Positions 1 to 12,100 of a stretch of 64,000 bases of DNA are shown piece after piece. Under the pieces are notes generated by a model. It was not told where the DNA came from. It saw only the letters and a program-made list of their open reading frames with translations, and did no database searches. Positions within the stretch are counted from its first letter, which is position 1, and each line of letters opens with the position of its first letter. The stretch covers positions 628,999 to 692,998 of the forward strand of contig ML996700.1 of the NCBI GenBank assembly GCA_010356995.1, written 5' to 3'. The stretch is from Trichodelitschia bisporula (Eukaryota; Ascomycota; Dothideomycetes; Phaeotrichales; Phaeotrichaceae). The position numbers were made by a program, and so were the translations under genes.

Positions 1-2987
1 ATATCGATAAGGCGCGTGGTCTGCTTGAGCAAGAGCTCAGCGCACTTCTGGGCGAGTCCTATGACCGGGCCTATCTTCAGATTCTTCGCGTGCAGATGCT
101 TGCCGAACTCGAGGAAATCATGGTCTATAAGCAAAATACCAACAATCCCGAGAAGCTGGCCATTATGCGCGAGACCTGGATGAAGCGCCTCAGGGGCTGC
201 CAGGCGAATCCGGAAGTGTGGCAGCGCATGCTCAAGGTGCGCGCGCTGGTCATCTCGCCCAAGGACAACCAGCAGATGTTCATCAAATTCACGAATCTCT
301 GCCGCAAGAACCAGCGCATGGGCCTGGCCGAGAAGTCTTTGGCCGGGCTGTTGGACACCAACGACAAGGTTTCGGACGTAATCCAGCGGGAGAATCTCAA
401 CATTCCCTACCCTGTTGCCTACACGACGTTCAAGTTCATGTGGGCGAACAACGAGCGTGGCCTTGCGCTTGAAACACTCAAGTCCTTCAGTAGCCGTGTT
501 GCGGATGAGCTGCACGCTCGCGCCCGCGAGATCAACATGCACGCCACTGGCTCGGCCTCTGGTATCAACGGTGCCAATACGGCCATGTCGCTCGGCGCGA
601 ATAACGTCGCCCAAGCCCAAGCGCAGAAGGAGCTTACGGCGGACTACAAGCTGCTGGCGAAATGCTATCTCAAGCAAGGCGAGTGGCAGACTGTTATGAT
701 CGGCGGCGACTGGCACAGCGAGTATGCGCACGAGATCCTGGCTTCGTTCAATGCTGCTACGCGCTACAATACCAACTGGTACAAGGCGTGGCATGCGTGG
801 GCGCTGGCCAACTTTCAGGTTGTCACGTCTTACAGCAATCAGGGCGATCGCGAGAGTGTGGAGATTCCGATGTCTGTCATCTCGGGCCATGTTGTTCCAG
901 CAGTTGAGGGCTTCTTCAAGTCTATTTCGCTGTCGTCGACTAGCTCGCTGCAGGATACGCTGCGGCTTTTGACGTTGTGGTTCGCGCATGGCCACTACCC
1001 CGAAGTCAATTCCGCTGTCACTGAGGGCATAGGTACCGTTAGCGTCGACACCTGGCTCGAGGTTATCCCGCAGCTCCTTGCGCGTATCAACCAGCCTAAC
1101 ACGCGGGTCCGTAACTCCATCCATAAGCTCATCAACGAAGTGGGCAAGGCGCACCCGCAAGCCATGGTGTTCCCGCTCACCGTTTCGATGAAGTCCGATC
1201 AGTCGTCTCGGCGCTCCCGTCACGCGCGCGAGCTCATGGATGCCATGCGCCAGCACTCGCCGAACCTAGTGGATCAGGCCGACATCGTCAGCCACGAGCT
1301 CATCCGCATTGCCGTATTGTGGCATGAGCAGTGGCATGAGGGCCTGGAGGAGGCGAGCCGGCTGTACTTCGGCGATCACAACATCGACGGCATGTTTCAG
1401 ACGCTTGCTCCGTTGCACGCGATGCTGGATAAGGGTCCCGAGACGTTGCGCGAAATCTCCTTTATCCAGTCCTTTGGCCGCGAGCTCCAGGAGGCGCGGG
1501 ACTGGTGCCAGACGTACAAGACGTCGCAGGAGATTGGCGATTTGAACCAGGCTTGGGATCTGTATTACCAGGTCTTCCGCAAGATTCAGCGCCAGCTGCC
1601 GTCGCTTATGACGCTTGAGCTGCAGTATGTGTCGCCTAAACTTAAGTCGGTGCTGGATCTTGATCTTGCCGCTCCGGGTACGTATGAGAGCGGTAAGCCT
1701 GTTGTTCGCATTGTGTCGTTTGACCCGGTTGCGTCGGTCATTCAGTCCAAGCAGCGTCCGCGCAAACTGGTTCTCAAGGGTAGCGACGGAATTAACTACC
1801 AGTATCTGCTCAAGGGGCATGAGGACATCCGCCAAGACGAGCGCGTGATGCAGCTCTTTGGACTGTGCAACACCCTGCTGAACAACGACATTGAGTGCCG
1901 CAAACGCCACCTCAACATCCAGCGCTACTCTGCCATTCCGCTGTCGACACAGTCCGGCCTTCTGCGATGGATTCCCAACAGTGACACCCTGCACATACTG
2001 ATCCGCGAATACCGCGACAGCCGCAAAATTCTGCTCAATATTGAGCACCGCATCATGCTGCAGATGGCGCCAGACTACGACTCTCTGACGCTGATGCAAA
2101 AGGTTGAAGTATTCGGCTATGCGCTCGACAACACCACCGGCCAAGATCTATACCGTGTGCTCTGGCTCAAGAGCAAGAGCTCGGAGGCCTGGCTCGGCCG
2201 GCGCACCAACTACACGCGCTCACTCGCCGTCATGTCGATGGTCGGCTACATCCTGGGCCTAGGCGATCGCCACCCGTCGAATCTAATGCTTGACCGCATC
2301 ACGGGCAAAATTATCCACATCGACTTCGGCGACTGCTTCGAAGTCGCCATGCACCGGGAGAAATACCCAGAGCGCGTGCCCTTCCGCCTCACGCGCATGC
2401 TAACCTACGCCATGGAGGTCAGCAACATTGAAGGGTCCTACCGCACGACGTGTGAGCACGTCATGCGTGTCCTGAGGCAGAACAAGGAAAGTGTCATGGC
2501 AGTCCTCGAAGCTGTAAGCATAGCCCCCTTCTTTCTTAATTGGCCCGTGCCTGACAAGCGCTCTCCTTCGGGAGACGAGCAGTTCATTCACGACCCTCTC
2601 TTAACTTGGCGTCTCAACGCGCGGGAATCGCCCCCTGAACCGACGTTCCAGTCCGAGCGGAGGAACAGCATTATGGCCGGCATACAAGAGCGCCCTGGTG
2701 CGGCGGCGCTCGCGGACGGTGGGCGGCCTGATACCTTCCGGCCGCGCAATCGCAGCAGTGCGTTTGCGAGCAGTGCGGCGCGTGCGGCGGAGGACCCGGA
2801 GGCGAAGGAGGTGCAGAATGCGCGGGCTATTCAGGTGCTCGCGCGGGTGAAGGACAAGCTTTCCGGGCGCGACTTCAAGGGGCATGAGGACTTGCGCGTG
2901 GATATGCAGGTCGACAAGCTGATTCGAGAGGCGACGAATCTCGAGAATTTGTGCCAGCATTATATTGGCTGGTGTAGCTTCTGGTAG
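1..2987 (+). CDS. TOR: TOR serine/threonine kinase, C-terminal part (5' end outside window)
   Basis: This is the PI3K-related kinase at the core of TORC1/TORC2, which couples nutrients to growth. The reading frame is open from base 3. Visible in order are the end of the FAT domain, the FRB domain (about 1290-1610, with LWHEQWHEG and EEASRLYFG), the kinase domain (about 1740-2510) and the FATC end (about 2880-2985, finishing [11 protein letters not shown]). The kinase lysine region LLKGHED, the catalytic loop GDRHPSNL and the metal-binding IDFGD are intact. The FRB serine in EEASRLYF, whose change gives rapamycin resistance in yeast and human TOR, is present. A 69-nt intron (2514-2582) interrupts the gene after VLEA. 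It is a multiple of three and stop-free, so a naive translation keeps 23 foreign residues. After its removal VLEA joins [11 protein letters not shown], as in other TORs. About 971 residues lie in the window. It is convergent with HOM6. Confidence 0.97.
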   Translation, partial: IDKARGLLEQELSALLGESYDRAYLQILRVQMLAELEEIMVYKQNTNNPEKLAIMRETWMKRLRGCQANPEVWQRMLKVRALVISPKDNQQMFIKFTNLCRKNQRMGLAEKSLAGLLDTNDKVSDVIQRENLNIPYPVAYTTFKFMWANNERGLALETLKSFSSRVADELHARAREINMHATGSASGINGANTAMSLGANNVAQAQAQKELTADYKLLAKCYLKQGEWQTVMIGGDWHSEYAHEILASFNAATRYNTNWYKAWHAWALANFQVVTSYSNQGDRESVEIPMSVISGHVVPAVEGFFKSISLSSTSSLQDTLRLLTLWFAHGHYPEVNSAVTEGIGTVSVDTWLEVIPQLLARINQPNTRVRNSIHKLINEVGKAHPQAMVFPLTVSMKSDQSSRRSRHARELMDAMRQHSPNLVDQADIVSHELIRIAVLWHEQWHEGLEEASRLYFGDHNIDGMFQTLAPLHAMLDKGPETLREISFIQSFGRELQEARDWCQTYKTSQEIGDLNQAWDLYYQVFRKIQRQLPSLMTLELQYVSPKLKSVLDLDLAAPGTYESGKPVVRIVSFDPVASVIQSKQRPRKLVLKGSDGINYQYLLKGHEDIRQDERVMQLFGLCNTLLNNDIECRKRHLNIQRYSAIPLSTQSGLLRWIPNSDTLHILIREYRDSRKILLNIEHRIMLQMAPDYDSLTLMQKVEVFGYALDNTTGQDLYRVLWLKSKSSEAWLGRRTNYTRSLAVMSMVGYILGLGDRHPSNLMLDRITGKIIHIDFGDCFEVAMHREKYPERVPFRLTRMLTYAMEVSNIEGSYRTTCEHVMRVLRQNKESVMAVLEAVSIAPFFLNWPVPDKRSPSGDEQFIHDPLLTWRLNARESPPEPTFQSERRNSIMAGIQERPGAAALADGGRPDTFRPRNRSSAFASSAARAAEDPEAKEVQNARAIQVLARVKDKLSGRDFKGHEDLRVDMQVDKLIREATNLENLCQHYIGWCSFW
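2514..2582 (+). other. TOR: In-frame intron of TOR
   Basis: The segment starts GTAAGC and ends CAG, with CTGAC as a likely branch site near 2550. It is 69 nt, phase 0, and has no stop in the TOR frame. Its translation has no counterpart between the conserved VLEA and [11 protein letters not shown] blocks of TOR kinases. Confidence 0.85.
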
Positions 2988-3283
2988 GGAGCTGGGGAGT
3001 GTGGGTGGGGTGGGGCGTTGTGCGGGGGTATATGCGGTGTTATGGGCGTACGGGGGCTACCTTGTCGGGATGGGTATAGGGGGCATAGGTTATGATCTTC
3101 GACAGCGGTAGGTGTTGGGATCTGGTTTGCTTCGGGTATCGATCGGTTGCGGGCGGGTTGCTAGATGGACCGTATAGGCCCGGGTATGACATGTGTGCTC
3201 TGCGGTTCGAATGGTGATGCATAGAAAGTGACTCCTTCGTCTAATTCTAACTTTTCCCCGCCAATCTCCCAAACACATCAAGT

Positions 3284-4449
3284 CTAATGCAACGCCCTCA
3301 GTATCCTGAGCACATCCGCCGTAACCCCCATAGCCGTAACTTCCGCCCCCGCCCCCGCACCCTGGATAATCAACGGATTCGCCCCATACCGCTCTGTATA
3401 AATGCTAACAATATTATCACTTCCCTTCAGCGCCGCGATCGGATGATCCACCTTGAAAATCTCAAGCAGACACCGCACTTCGCCCTTCGCCACATCGATC
3501 TTGCCCACGTACCGCACCACCCCGCCCATGGCTTTCGCTGTCGTCTCGTACGCCTTCATCTTGCCATCGTATTCTGGGAGTCGGGCCAGGAACTCGTCTG
3601 CCGATCCTGCGGACTCCAGTTCTTTGGGAATGAGAGACTGGACTTCGAATGAAGTCGGCGACTCGACGTCCACGCCCACCAGCCGGGCTAGGATCGTAAG
3701 CTTGCGCGCTACATCGAGGCCGTTCAAATCGTCCCGCGGATCGGGCTCCGTGTACCCCTTCTCCTTGGCCTCGCGCACAGCGGCGGAAAACGGCACGCCC
3801 GTCCCCGCCCCTGGGACGGGCTGGAAGGAGTTGAACAGGAAGGACATGGTCCCACTGAACACGCCTTCGATTTTGGTAACGCGGTCGCCAGTGTCGACGA
3901 GGTCGTGGATTGTGGTTAGGATGGGCAGGCCGGCGCCGACGGAGGATTCGTGGTAGATGTACCCCCCGCCTGTGTGGCCGTTGTTGGCAGAGGCGGATTG
4001 GATGGCGTTCCAGGTTGTGCGGGCGGAAAAGGCCTTTTTGCTGGCTGTGGCAATGTGGATTCCTTTTTGTAGGATGAGCGGGTAGGTATCCGCTAGTTCT
4101 TGGGAGCTGGTGTTATCGACTAGGATTATGGGGTCTTTGGATTTGGAGAGAAGGGACGCGAGGTCGGAGGGGGAGGGCGTGGGAGTGGTGCTGGAGGAGA
4201 GGGTGGACGTCCAGTTGGTAAAGCTGAGGGGGGTGAAGTCGTTGAAGAGCATTTTTGTGCTCCGGGCTAGGAGTACGAGGTTGAGGGATGTGGGTGAAGG
4301 GGCGCTGGCGAGACGCTTTGAGAGGGTTTCGAGCTGGGAGATGAAGGCTGTGCCGACGCCGCCGGTGCCTGTGGGGTGTTAGATATTTCGAAGTGAAGTC
4401 GAGGAGGGGACCAACCGATGACGGCGATGTTGACCTGGCGGGGAGGCAT
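3284..4449 (-). CDS. HOM6: Homoserine dehydrogenase
   Basis: NAD(P)-dependent reduction of aspartate semialdehyde to homoserine, the branch point to threonine, methionine and isoleucine. There are two exons, 4416-4449 and 3284-4368, separated by a 47-nt intron (4369-4415) that splits the dinucleotide-binding motif. The joined protein is 372 residues, the usual fungal length (yeast Hom6 is about 360). The spliced N-terminus gives the Rossmann motif IGTGGVG at residues 11-17. Further family blocks are HESSVGAGLPI, IEGVFSGTMSF and the substrate/catalytic region YTEPDPRDDLNG followed by RKLTILARL. The C-terminus carries the late NAD-binding/dimer block ending GAGAGAEVTAMGV. The start at 4449 (MPPRQVNIAVIG) fits fungal homologues. 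It is divergent from the CCDC174-like gene, with 303 bp between the two starts. Confidence 0.96.
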
Positions 4450-4752
4450 TTTGATAGCGAAAGGAGCGGTGCTGGTGCTGAAGTGGGTAATGGGCTGGAG
4501 AAGGGGAATTGGCGATCGGGATGCAAGGGAGACGTTTTATGTATCACGACATTCGCGAAAGCTTTTCACCGCGAGCTTCCCCGCTCCGATCCCGAGACAC
4601 CCCGCAATTGATGTGCGCCATAGCGTGCTGTGGCGCCGGTGGCGCGGCGGTACGGCAAGCCACACCCGCAACGACATCACCACTTCTCAACCTCATCAAC
4701 TTCATGGACTTCACCAGCGCACCCGCACCCACGCCTCTCTCACATCAACACC
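4450..4752. promoter_or_regulatory. Shared divergent promoter region of HOM6 and the CCDC174-like gene
   Basis: These 303 bp separate two divergent start codons, so both promoters must overlap here. I looked for a TGACTCA general-control (Gcn4/CpcA) site, which is common at amino acid genes, and saw none. No clear TATA box is visible. Confidence 0.5.
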
Positions 4753-5886
4753 ATGCCCCCAAAAGACTCCTCCCTCTACGGGCTCCCGCGCCCAAAAAAG
4801 ACCGCCACGGCAAAGCCCATATCCACCTCAACCCTCGCCTTCACCAGCACACTCAGCAGCCTCATCTCCTCGCGCAGCATATCCGACGCGCCCAAACCCA
4901 CCAAGAAGTCTACAGGAAAGAAGGACGACATCTTCAGCACCCACAACCGTGGCGCTCTCAAACGCGCCGCCGCCGATATAGCCCCCACTCCCAACGGGCA
5001 AACACACAGCACCGACTCGCCAGATCTCGACCCGCACACCCTGCGCCGCACACGCCGGAAGCTTGAGGAGAAGGCCCGCTTGTATGCTGCGCTTAAGCGT
5101 GGCGATGTGGATGATGCGGAGGGGAAGTATGCGGTCGATTTTGACCGCAAGTGGGCGGAGGAGAATCCTGAGGACAAGGAGGCGGTTTCGTCAGAGGGTG
5201 AGGACGACGACGATTCGGACGGCGACGAGATGGTCGAGTACGTGGATGAATTTGGGCGGACGCGGAAGGGGACGCGCGCGCAGGCAGCGCGGGAGGCGCG
5301 CTTAATCCGTGCCAGGGAGGAAGGGAGGGCGGAACCGGATATATTCTCGTCACGGCCTGCGCCGCCGTCGCAGCTGATTTACGGTGATGTGATCCAGACG
5401 GCGGCGTTTAATCCCGAAGCGCGGATCGCGGAGGCTATGGCTGAGTTGGCGGCGAAGCGGGATCGGCCGGATACGCCCCCGCCCGAAACGCATTTTGATG
5501 GAAGGGGGGAGATGAGGGAGAAGGGGGTTGGCTTCTTTCAGTTTAGTGCGGAGGAGGGGGAGAGGGAGAGGCAGATGGAGGAGTTGGCGGCTGAGAGGAG
5601 GGAGACGGAGAAGAGGCAGGAGGAGGCGAAGAGGAGGGTTGAGGAGAGGAGGAAGCTGGTTGAGGAGAGGAGGAAACTGGTTGAAGAGAGGAGGCGCGCT
5701 ATTGGGGAGAAGAGGGGCAAGCTCAAGGCGGATAAGTTTTTGGACAGTCTGGCGGGAGAGATGGGGGGAACGGAGAAGCCGGAGAGTGGGGGGAAGGAGG
5801 GGGACGTGGACAAGGGCAAGGGGCCGGAGAAAGACAGGGGCAAACATCGGGCTGTGGACAAAGGGGATGGGAGTTTTGGGCCTTGA
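4753..5886 (+). CDS. CCDC174-like nuclear coiled-coil protein
   Basis: A 377-residue, intronless, highly charged protein. The N-terminus MPPKDSSLYGLPRPKK resembles the SSLYGL start of the CCDC174 family, whose animal member associates with RNA-processing factors. A basic block around residues 98-120 (RRTRRKLEEKARLY) is followed by an acidic stretch (SEGEDDDDSDGDE) and the family-like motif DEFGRTRKG. The C-terminal third is a charged coiled coil with EERRKLV repeats. The methionine at 4753 was preferred over one in the same frame at 4630, because the family motif follows it directly and the extra 41 residues are low-complexity. Family assignment rests on these motifs only. The role in splicing or mRNA processing is inferred. 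Confidence 0.75.
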   Translation: MPPKDSSLYGLPRPKKTATAKPISTSTLAFTSTLSSLISSRSISDAPKPTKKSTGKKDDIFSTHNRGALKRAAADIAPTPNGQTHSTDSPDLDPHTLRRTRRKLEEKARLYAALKRGDVDDAEGKYAVDFDRKWAEENPEDKEAVSSEGEDDDDSDGDEMVEYVDEFGRTRKGTRAQAAREARLIRAREEGRAEPDIFSSRPAPPSQLIYGDVIQTAAFNPEARIAEAMAELAAKRDRPDTPPPETHFDGRGEMREKGVGFFQFSAEEGERERQMEELAAERRETEKRQEEAKRRVEERRKLVEERRKLVEERRRAIGEKRGKLKADKFLDSLAGEMGGTEKPESGGKEGDVDKGKGPEKDRGKHRAVDKGDGSFGP

Positions 5887-6159
5887 GCAGTACCATACTG
5901 GGAGAGCTCTCACACTACGATACCTCAACAACAGAATATGCTATCACCACGGCAAAAGCCACTTAGACGAACATCACCAGGCACTATAGCTCGAGGTTGA
6001 TGTAGCAAAACAAACATTAAAATTACTATGGTGCAAGATGCTACCCCGCCGATCTAGTGACCGTGTCGTAGATAGCAAAGCAGACGCGAAATAGAAGTGC
6101 GCGCTGAAAATACAATCTTATCATCGCAGCGCCTTGTCGTGTATGGTTCCAATCACCGA

Positions 6160-9100
6160 CTAGACGCTGCTTCCCCCTCCTCTAGCTTCACCGCGTTCTG
6201 CCCCCTCACCACGGGGTCTTCCTCCATTTCCACCGGGTCTTCCATCACGACGAGGTCTTCCATCACCGCCTGGTCTTCCATCCCCACGGGGTCTTCCCTC
6301 ACCACCTGGTCTTCCATCACCACGAGGTCCCCCATCATCACGCGGTCTCCGATCCCCTCTCCCACGGTTCTCCGAATCCCCTCTCCCACGTCCAATTGTC
6401 ACGGGTCTTCCGTCACCTGCATGCCCTTCACGCGGTCTCCCATCACCCCCCCGTCCCCTCTCACCCCCCCCTCCCCGTCCCCTATTCTCACCCCGTCCCT
6501 GTCCACGCCCACGATTCCGCTCCGCCGGCGTCGGCGTAGTTTGCATATTCTCCCTGCGCTGGGCCCGCCTATCAGCCGGCGGCACAGTTGACCATTCCGG
6601 CGTAGGTTGGGGCTTACCCGACGATGGCTCCGCAGAGGTACTATAGCGGGGGCTCTCCAGGCCCGACGGCGCAGGCGAAGGCGTAGTGCTGGGCTCAGTC
6701 GATGACGGCTCCGATGTCGTAGGCGTAGGACTGGGCTTAGCAGGCGTAGGGCTGGGCTTAGCCGGTGTAGGGCTGGGCTTGGCTGGAGAAGTCGGCGACG
6801 GTGAAAGGGTAGGCGTTGGTTTAGCCGGGGCGGGGGATGGCGAGGGCGTCGGGCCGGACTTAGGCAGGGCCGGTGCTGGTGAGGGCGTGGGGCCGGACTT
6901 AGGCGGAGTCGGCGATGGCGAGGACGTGGAACCGGACTTAGGCGGTGACGGCGACGCCGAAGGCGGAGGCCCGTTGCTCCAGGCCGGCTTAGCCGGCTGC
7001 AGAGCGGGCTTGAGCGGGGGCTCGGGTGCCTGGGGCGCGGGCTTAGGGGCCGGCTTAGGGGCCGGCTTGTGGGGGCCCTTGCCTCGCCCGTCGGCGCCCT
7101 TGCCCTTGCCCTTGGCCGGGCCACTTTGACGATCCCGCCGATTATCCCATTCGCCGCCTGGGGCGAACTTGGAATCGATTACACCGCTCCATTTCTTGTT
7201 GTCGGTCGCGGGCTTCTCGGGCGTAGGGTTGGACCGGCCCGAGGACGGCGCTGGCGAGGGCGTATGAGACGACTGACGCGACGAAGGCGTAGGGCTAGGC
7301 TTAGCCCCGGACGGCGATGTCCCGGACTGAGGCCGATTCCACGCCGGCTTGGCTGACGGCGCCGCGGGCTTCGAGGGAGCCGGTTTTGTGGACTGCCCGT
7401 TATTCGTCCGGTTTTCGGGGGCGAACCTCGAGTCTTCCAGAGTTCCGAGCGGTTTCTTGCCGGTCGTGGGCTCGAAGGGCTTGGTGTTGGGATTGAAGGG
7501 CTTGGATGTGGGATCGAAGGCTTTGGCATTGGGATCGATGGAGCTGGACTTGGTAGGCGTAGGGCTGGACTTAGCTGGAGACGGCGATGCCGAAGGTGCA
7601 GGGCTGGACTCAGCCGGGGACGGGCTCAATGCCGGAGGTGTAGGCGAGTGAGTGGCCCTGGTATGCTTAACGGTTTCCGTACTCACGGCCTTGCCGCCTG
7701 AGGTCTTTTTGTGAACCTGGGTGACATCTGAGGACTTCACAGGGGTCTGAAGCAAGTCTTCAAATAGCTGTTCTTCAAATGTGCGCAGGTTGGCGGCATC
7801 GGCGGCTTGAATAATCTTGGGCGCATTTTTCCAATCGGCAAGTGCGCTCGCCGGGGTCTTGCCGGGCGGAAGAGGCGTTGCTGTAGGGGCAGGCGTAGGC
7901 GTTGGCTCAGCCGGTGCTGACTCAGCCGGGGCCGTCTCCGGTTTCGAAGGCGAAGGCGTAGGCGTGGGCTCCAGCATGGATGGCGGGGTGGGAGCCTTCC
8001 ACGTCGGCTCGACTGGCGGCGGAGCGGGTGTGTGCACCGGAGACGGTGGGGTAGGCGGGCACTCCTCAAGCGGCGGAGACGGCTTCTTAATAGCCACCAG
8101 CTTCTTCTTGGCGGGCTTGGGCCCAGGAGCAGGAGCAGGCTCAGTAGGCGCAGACGCAGGAGCAGGAGCAGGTTCAGTAGGCGCAGACGCAAGAGCAGGG
8201 GCAGGCTTGGTAGGCGCCGTCGTAGGTGCCGACTTCTTCACTGACCTCCTGCGGCCCCTGGTCCTCTTCTTGGTAGGAAATCCCCACGGCGTGGTGGGAG
8301 CAGGCTCGAGCTCGGTGGGCGTAGAGCCCTGCTTCGACTTGCCCGGCGGGGTGTACAGCGGCCGCTTTGGCTTCTTGGTCGGTTTAGGGTCGATGGGCCG
8401 AGGGGCCGACTTCTTGGTACGCTTGGACTTGGCATGCTGCAGGTCATACTCACCGCTCGGGCCCCATTTGCTGTTAATTCCTAGCTCGCCGTCGTACGGC
8501 TCATTCATCGGCCCGTCCATTACTTCGCCTTCAGAGGAGCTGTCTCCTTCGGCGGGCTTGTCGGTCGAAACAGGAGGTAGTTGGTCCGGCTTCTTGGTCG
8601 GCTTGGGGTCGACGGGCTTCGGGGCCGGCTTCTTGCTAGGCCTGGACTCGGGATACTGAAGGTCATAATCACTGCCCTCATCCCACCTGCTGCCTAGTGG
8701 CTTGCCGTCGGACCGCGGATTTAACGCCCCGTCTACTATTTCGCCTTCAGAGGAGCTTTCTCCTTCAACAGCGTCGTTGGTCGAGGTAGGAGGTGGCCGG
8801 TCCGGCTTCTCGGTCGGATTGGGGTCGACGGGAGGAGGTGGCTGGCCCGGCTTCTTGATCGGCTTGGGGTCGACGGGCGGAGGAACCGACTTCGTGGTAC
8901 GCTTGGACTCGGTACGTTTCGGGGCCGGCTTCTTGCTAGGCCTGGACTCGGAATACTTAAGGTCATACTCACCACCATCACCCCACCTGCTGCCTAGTGG
9001 CTTGCCGTCGGACCGTGGATTTAACGGCCCGTCTACTATTTCGCCTTCGGAGGAGCTGTCTCCTTCAGCGGGATCGTCGGTCGAGGTAGGAAGTGGCTGG

Positions 9101-12100
9101 TCCGACTTCTCTGTGGGGTTGGACTCGGTGGGCTTAGGTGGCAGAGTAGGCAGTGCCGATTCGGAGTCAGGTTCCCCATTGGCCTTAGCTTGATCATCTT
9201 CTTGGAGCGTCTCCGTGGTGGGCGTGGGAGCGGGCTCGAGAGCCGGCGTCGGCGTGGGAGCGGGTTCGGGAGCCGGCGTCTGCGTGGCAGGCGAGCGGGC
9301 CATTTCCGCAGCCTTAGCCTGAGCACGCTCTCGGCTCTCCTCCCGTTGCTTCTCTTCGGCATCGCGGCGAGCAAGGGTGGACTTGATGTAAGGGCGGCGG
9401 TCCGGCAAGGGGCGTGGCTCATCTGAAGAATTAGTTGAAGGAGTGGTCCGGGCGGATTCTGGAATCGGAGTTTTCTTGAGGTACTCTTCTGCAAAGTTGC
9501 CCTCTTCGTCGGAGTCCAGGTCGTCCCAATGCTTCACCTGAGGTTCCGGTGTTACAGTAGCGTCATCAGTGGTAACCTCCTCAGTGGAAATATCCTCAGT
9601 GGTGACATCCTCAGTCGTAGCCTCCTCAGTCGTAGCATCCTCAGTCGTAACCTCCTCAGTAATCTCACCATGACCATCCTCCTCATGACCAGTCTCCCTC
9701 TCATCAGCTTCCTCCTCACCAGCCTTCCCCTCATCGGCCTCCTTCTCAGCAGCTTTCTCGAAATCCTCCTCATTCGTATAGCTTGCGGGGGGGTCATCGT
9801 TTGCGGAAGTTCTACTTTCGGTCTGCTGAGTTGTTTTAGCCATCTCTTCTTCTTCGAGGGTTTCTTGTTGCTTACGCTTTTCGGCGGCCTTACGCTCCAC
9901 CTCCTTACGCTTCATCTCCTTCCTTGCATCCATCGCCGCTGTGGCGTCCCGCATGGCCATCTCAAAGATCTCCTCCTCTATCGCCCGGGCGGCAGCGGCC
10001 TTTTCGGCGGCCTGGCGCTCCGCATCCTCCTCCGCCTTATGGGCATCTTCGGCGGCCTGGCGCTCCGCCGCCTTCTTTGCCTTAAGTTCGGCCTTTTTGC
10101 ATTCGCCCGCCTCCTTTCTCCGATCGCTTGAGACCTTCTTTGACCGCGCGCTCTCCGCATCGGCCTTCTCTGCTGCCGCCTTGTCAGCAGCGAGCTTGTC
10201 GGTGGCGGCCTTCTCGGCAGCGAGCTTGTCGGCGGCTGCCTTCTCGGCGGCCTGCTTCTCCTGAGCGGCCAGGTGCGCAGCAGCCTTCTCGGCCTTGTAC
10301 TTCTCGGCAAGGGCCATTGCGGCGGCCTTCTTCTCCTTCTTCTTCTCTTCCAGATTCCTCCATTTTTTTTGCTTGCGCGATAGAGGCTCTTCACTGCTGG
10401 GAGCGTCCAGAGTTGGCGCAGGAGCCGGACTTGGAGTGGACGCAGGAACCTGATTAGAAGTCTGAGGAGGAACGGAGGAGCGAGTGGAGTGACGGTTGAA
10501 ATCCTCAATGAGATCATTCATAAGGTCTTCCTTGGTGACCTGGGGATTGAGCACGGGCGACGACGGCGGTTCGTTCAACGAGTTATGACTGTCGTCATTA
10601 TCGTCGGCGTCGTCATCGTCCTTAGCGCTCTGCGTGTCACGCGGCTCCCAAACCGCAGGCGAAGGCACAGGAGCACGCAGAGCAGACTCGGGTACGACAG
10701 GCGTAGGCTTCGGTGCCTCCGCCGCCGGCTTCGGTGCTTCAGCCGTAGGCTTCGCAGCCGTAGGCTTTGTAGCCGGCGGGGGTCCGGAGAACTGAGGGAA
10801 AAGTGGCGTCTTCACGGGCGACTTAGGCTTCGGAGCTTTGGAGCTGGGGGTGAACTCAAATTTTTTACCTTTTCTGAGCAAGAAGCGCTCCGATGCGCCA
10901 GTGGCCGGAGGCAGGGGAGCAGGCGGTGCGGCCCCGGGAGCGGCAGGCCTCGGTTCAGTCGTTTGAGATGCTTGCTTCGGGATCTCAGGCTGTGTGGTCG
11001 GCTTGAGCACCTCAGCCGCTGGCTTTGAAGCTTCGGGCTTCTTAGCCGGCGGGGGTCCCGAGAACTGGGGTAACAACGGCGTCTTCGGTGGCACCTTCGC
11101 CTTCGGAGCTTTCCCGCTGAGATTGAACTCAAACTGCTTGTCTTTCTTCAGGGAGAAGGACTGCGGGGCGCCAATTTCCGGAGGCAGCTTCGCCGAAGTT
11201 GGGGCGGAGCCGGTCGGACCAGTGCTGGTTGGAGGGGCCGAGAGAGGGCTGTCTGGTTTTTTACGGAAGAGATCCTCAAACAACATGTTATCGAACGTCA
11301 CCGCGTTTGGATGCTTCGCCGTAAGGGGGACAGAAGGACGCTTCTTGCCGCCCTTCGTGCCTTGGCCCGCATCGTCATCTGCATCGGAAGACGACGAAGA
11401 CGAATCGGCCTTCTGTGGGATAAACTTCGTAAGCGACGGTAACTTGGACGTAAAGTCAAGCGGTTTATCAAAGACTGAAGGAACCCGAGCACCCGGCACG
11501 AGAGGAGGAGCGGCGAAGGGGGTGGGAGGAGCAAGCCCAGAGCTGGAGAGGGGCTCGCGGTTGGGAGCGGCTGCCTCCCGATCAAACTCGGTCATGGTGC
11601 CCGGCCTAACCCACGACGGTCGCAGCGGTATGATCTTGCGGCCCAGGCGCGGGTCATAAGTCGGACGTGGAGTGACAACGGGAGCCGGAGTCGGGGGAGG
11701 GACAGGACCCGAAGCCGGGGGAGAAATAGCATCAACATCTGATGTTTCTGACTCATCCCCAACATGCTCAAGCATATCATCAATATCATCCTCGCTGTTG
11801 ACGTAAGGTAGGCCGGCCGGGGGCGAGGGACTCGTACGCATAGGAAGAGGTGTAGAGCCCTCGTCAGAGTCTTCTTCAAATGTCTTCTCAATGGTTTCTT
11901 CTATCGTCCTCTGCCATTCCATCGCATCGCTATCATCGTCGGAGACCGGCGAATCGCTGCCCTTCACGGGCTCCTGGGTCTCTGTTGCGGGAGGATTGGT
12001 CTCGGTAGCTGGAGGATTGGTCTCAATGGCGGGAGGATTGGTCTCGATAGCGGGACGATTCTGTTCCGAAGTAGCCCTATTCTTCTCCATGAACTCCTGG

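Noticed and set aside
1266-2144. 292-codon ORF antisense to the TOR kinase region
   Set aside because: It lies entirely opposite a highly conserved coding exon. It has Arg/Leu/Val-rich composition as expected for a mirror frame and no domain.
6160-6520. CRISPR-like array in the regular short repeats
   Set aside because: The repeats are degenerate, without constant spacers, and encode the Gly-Arg-rich protein end of a eukaryotic gene.
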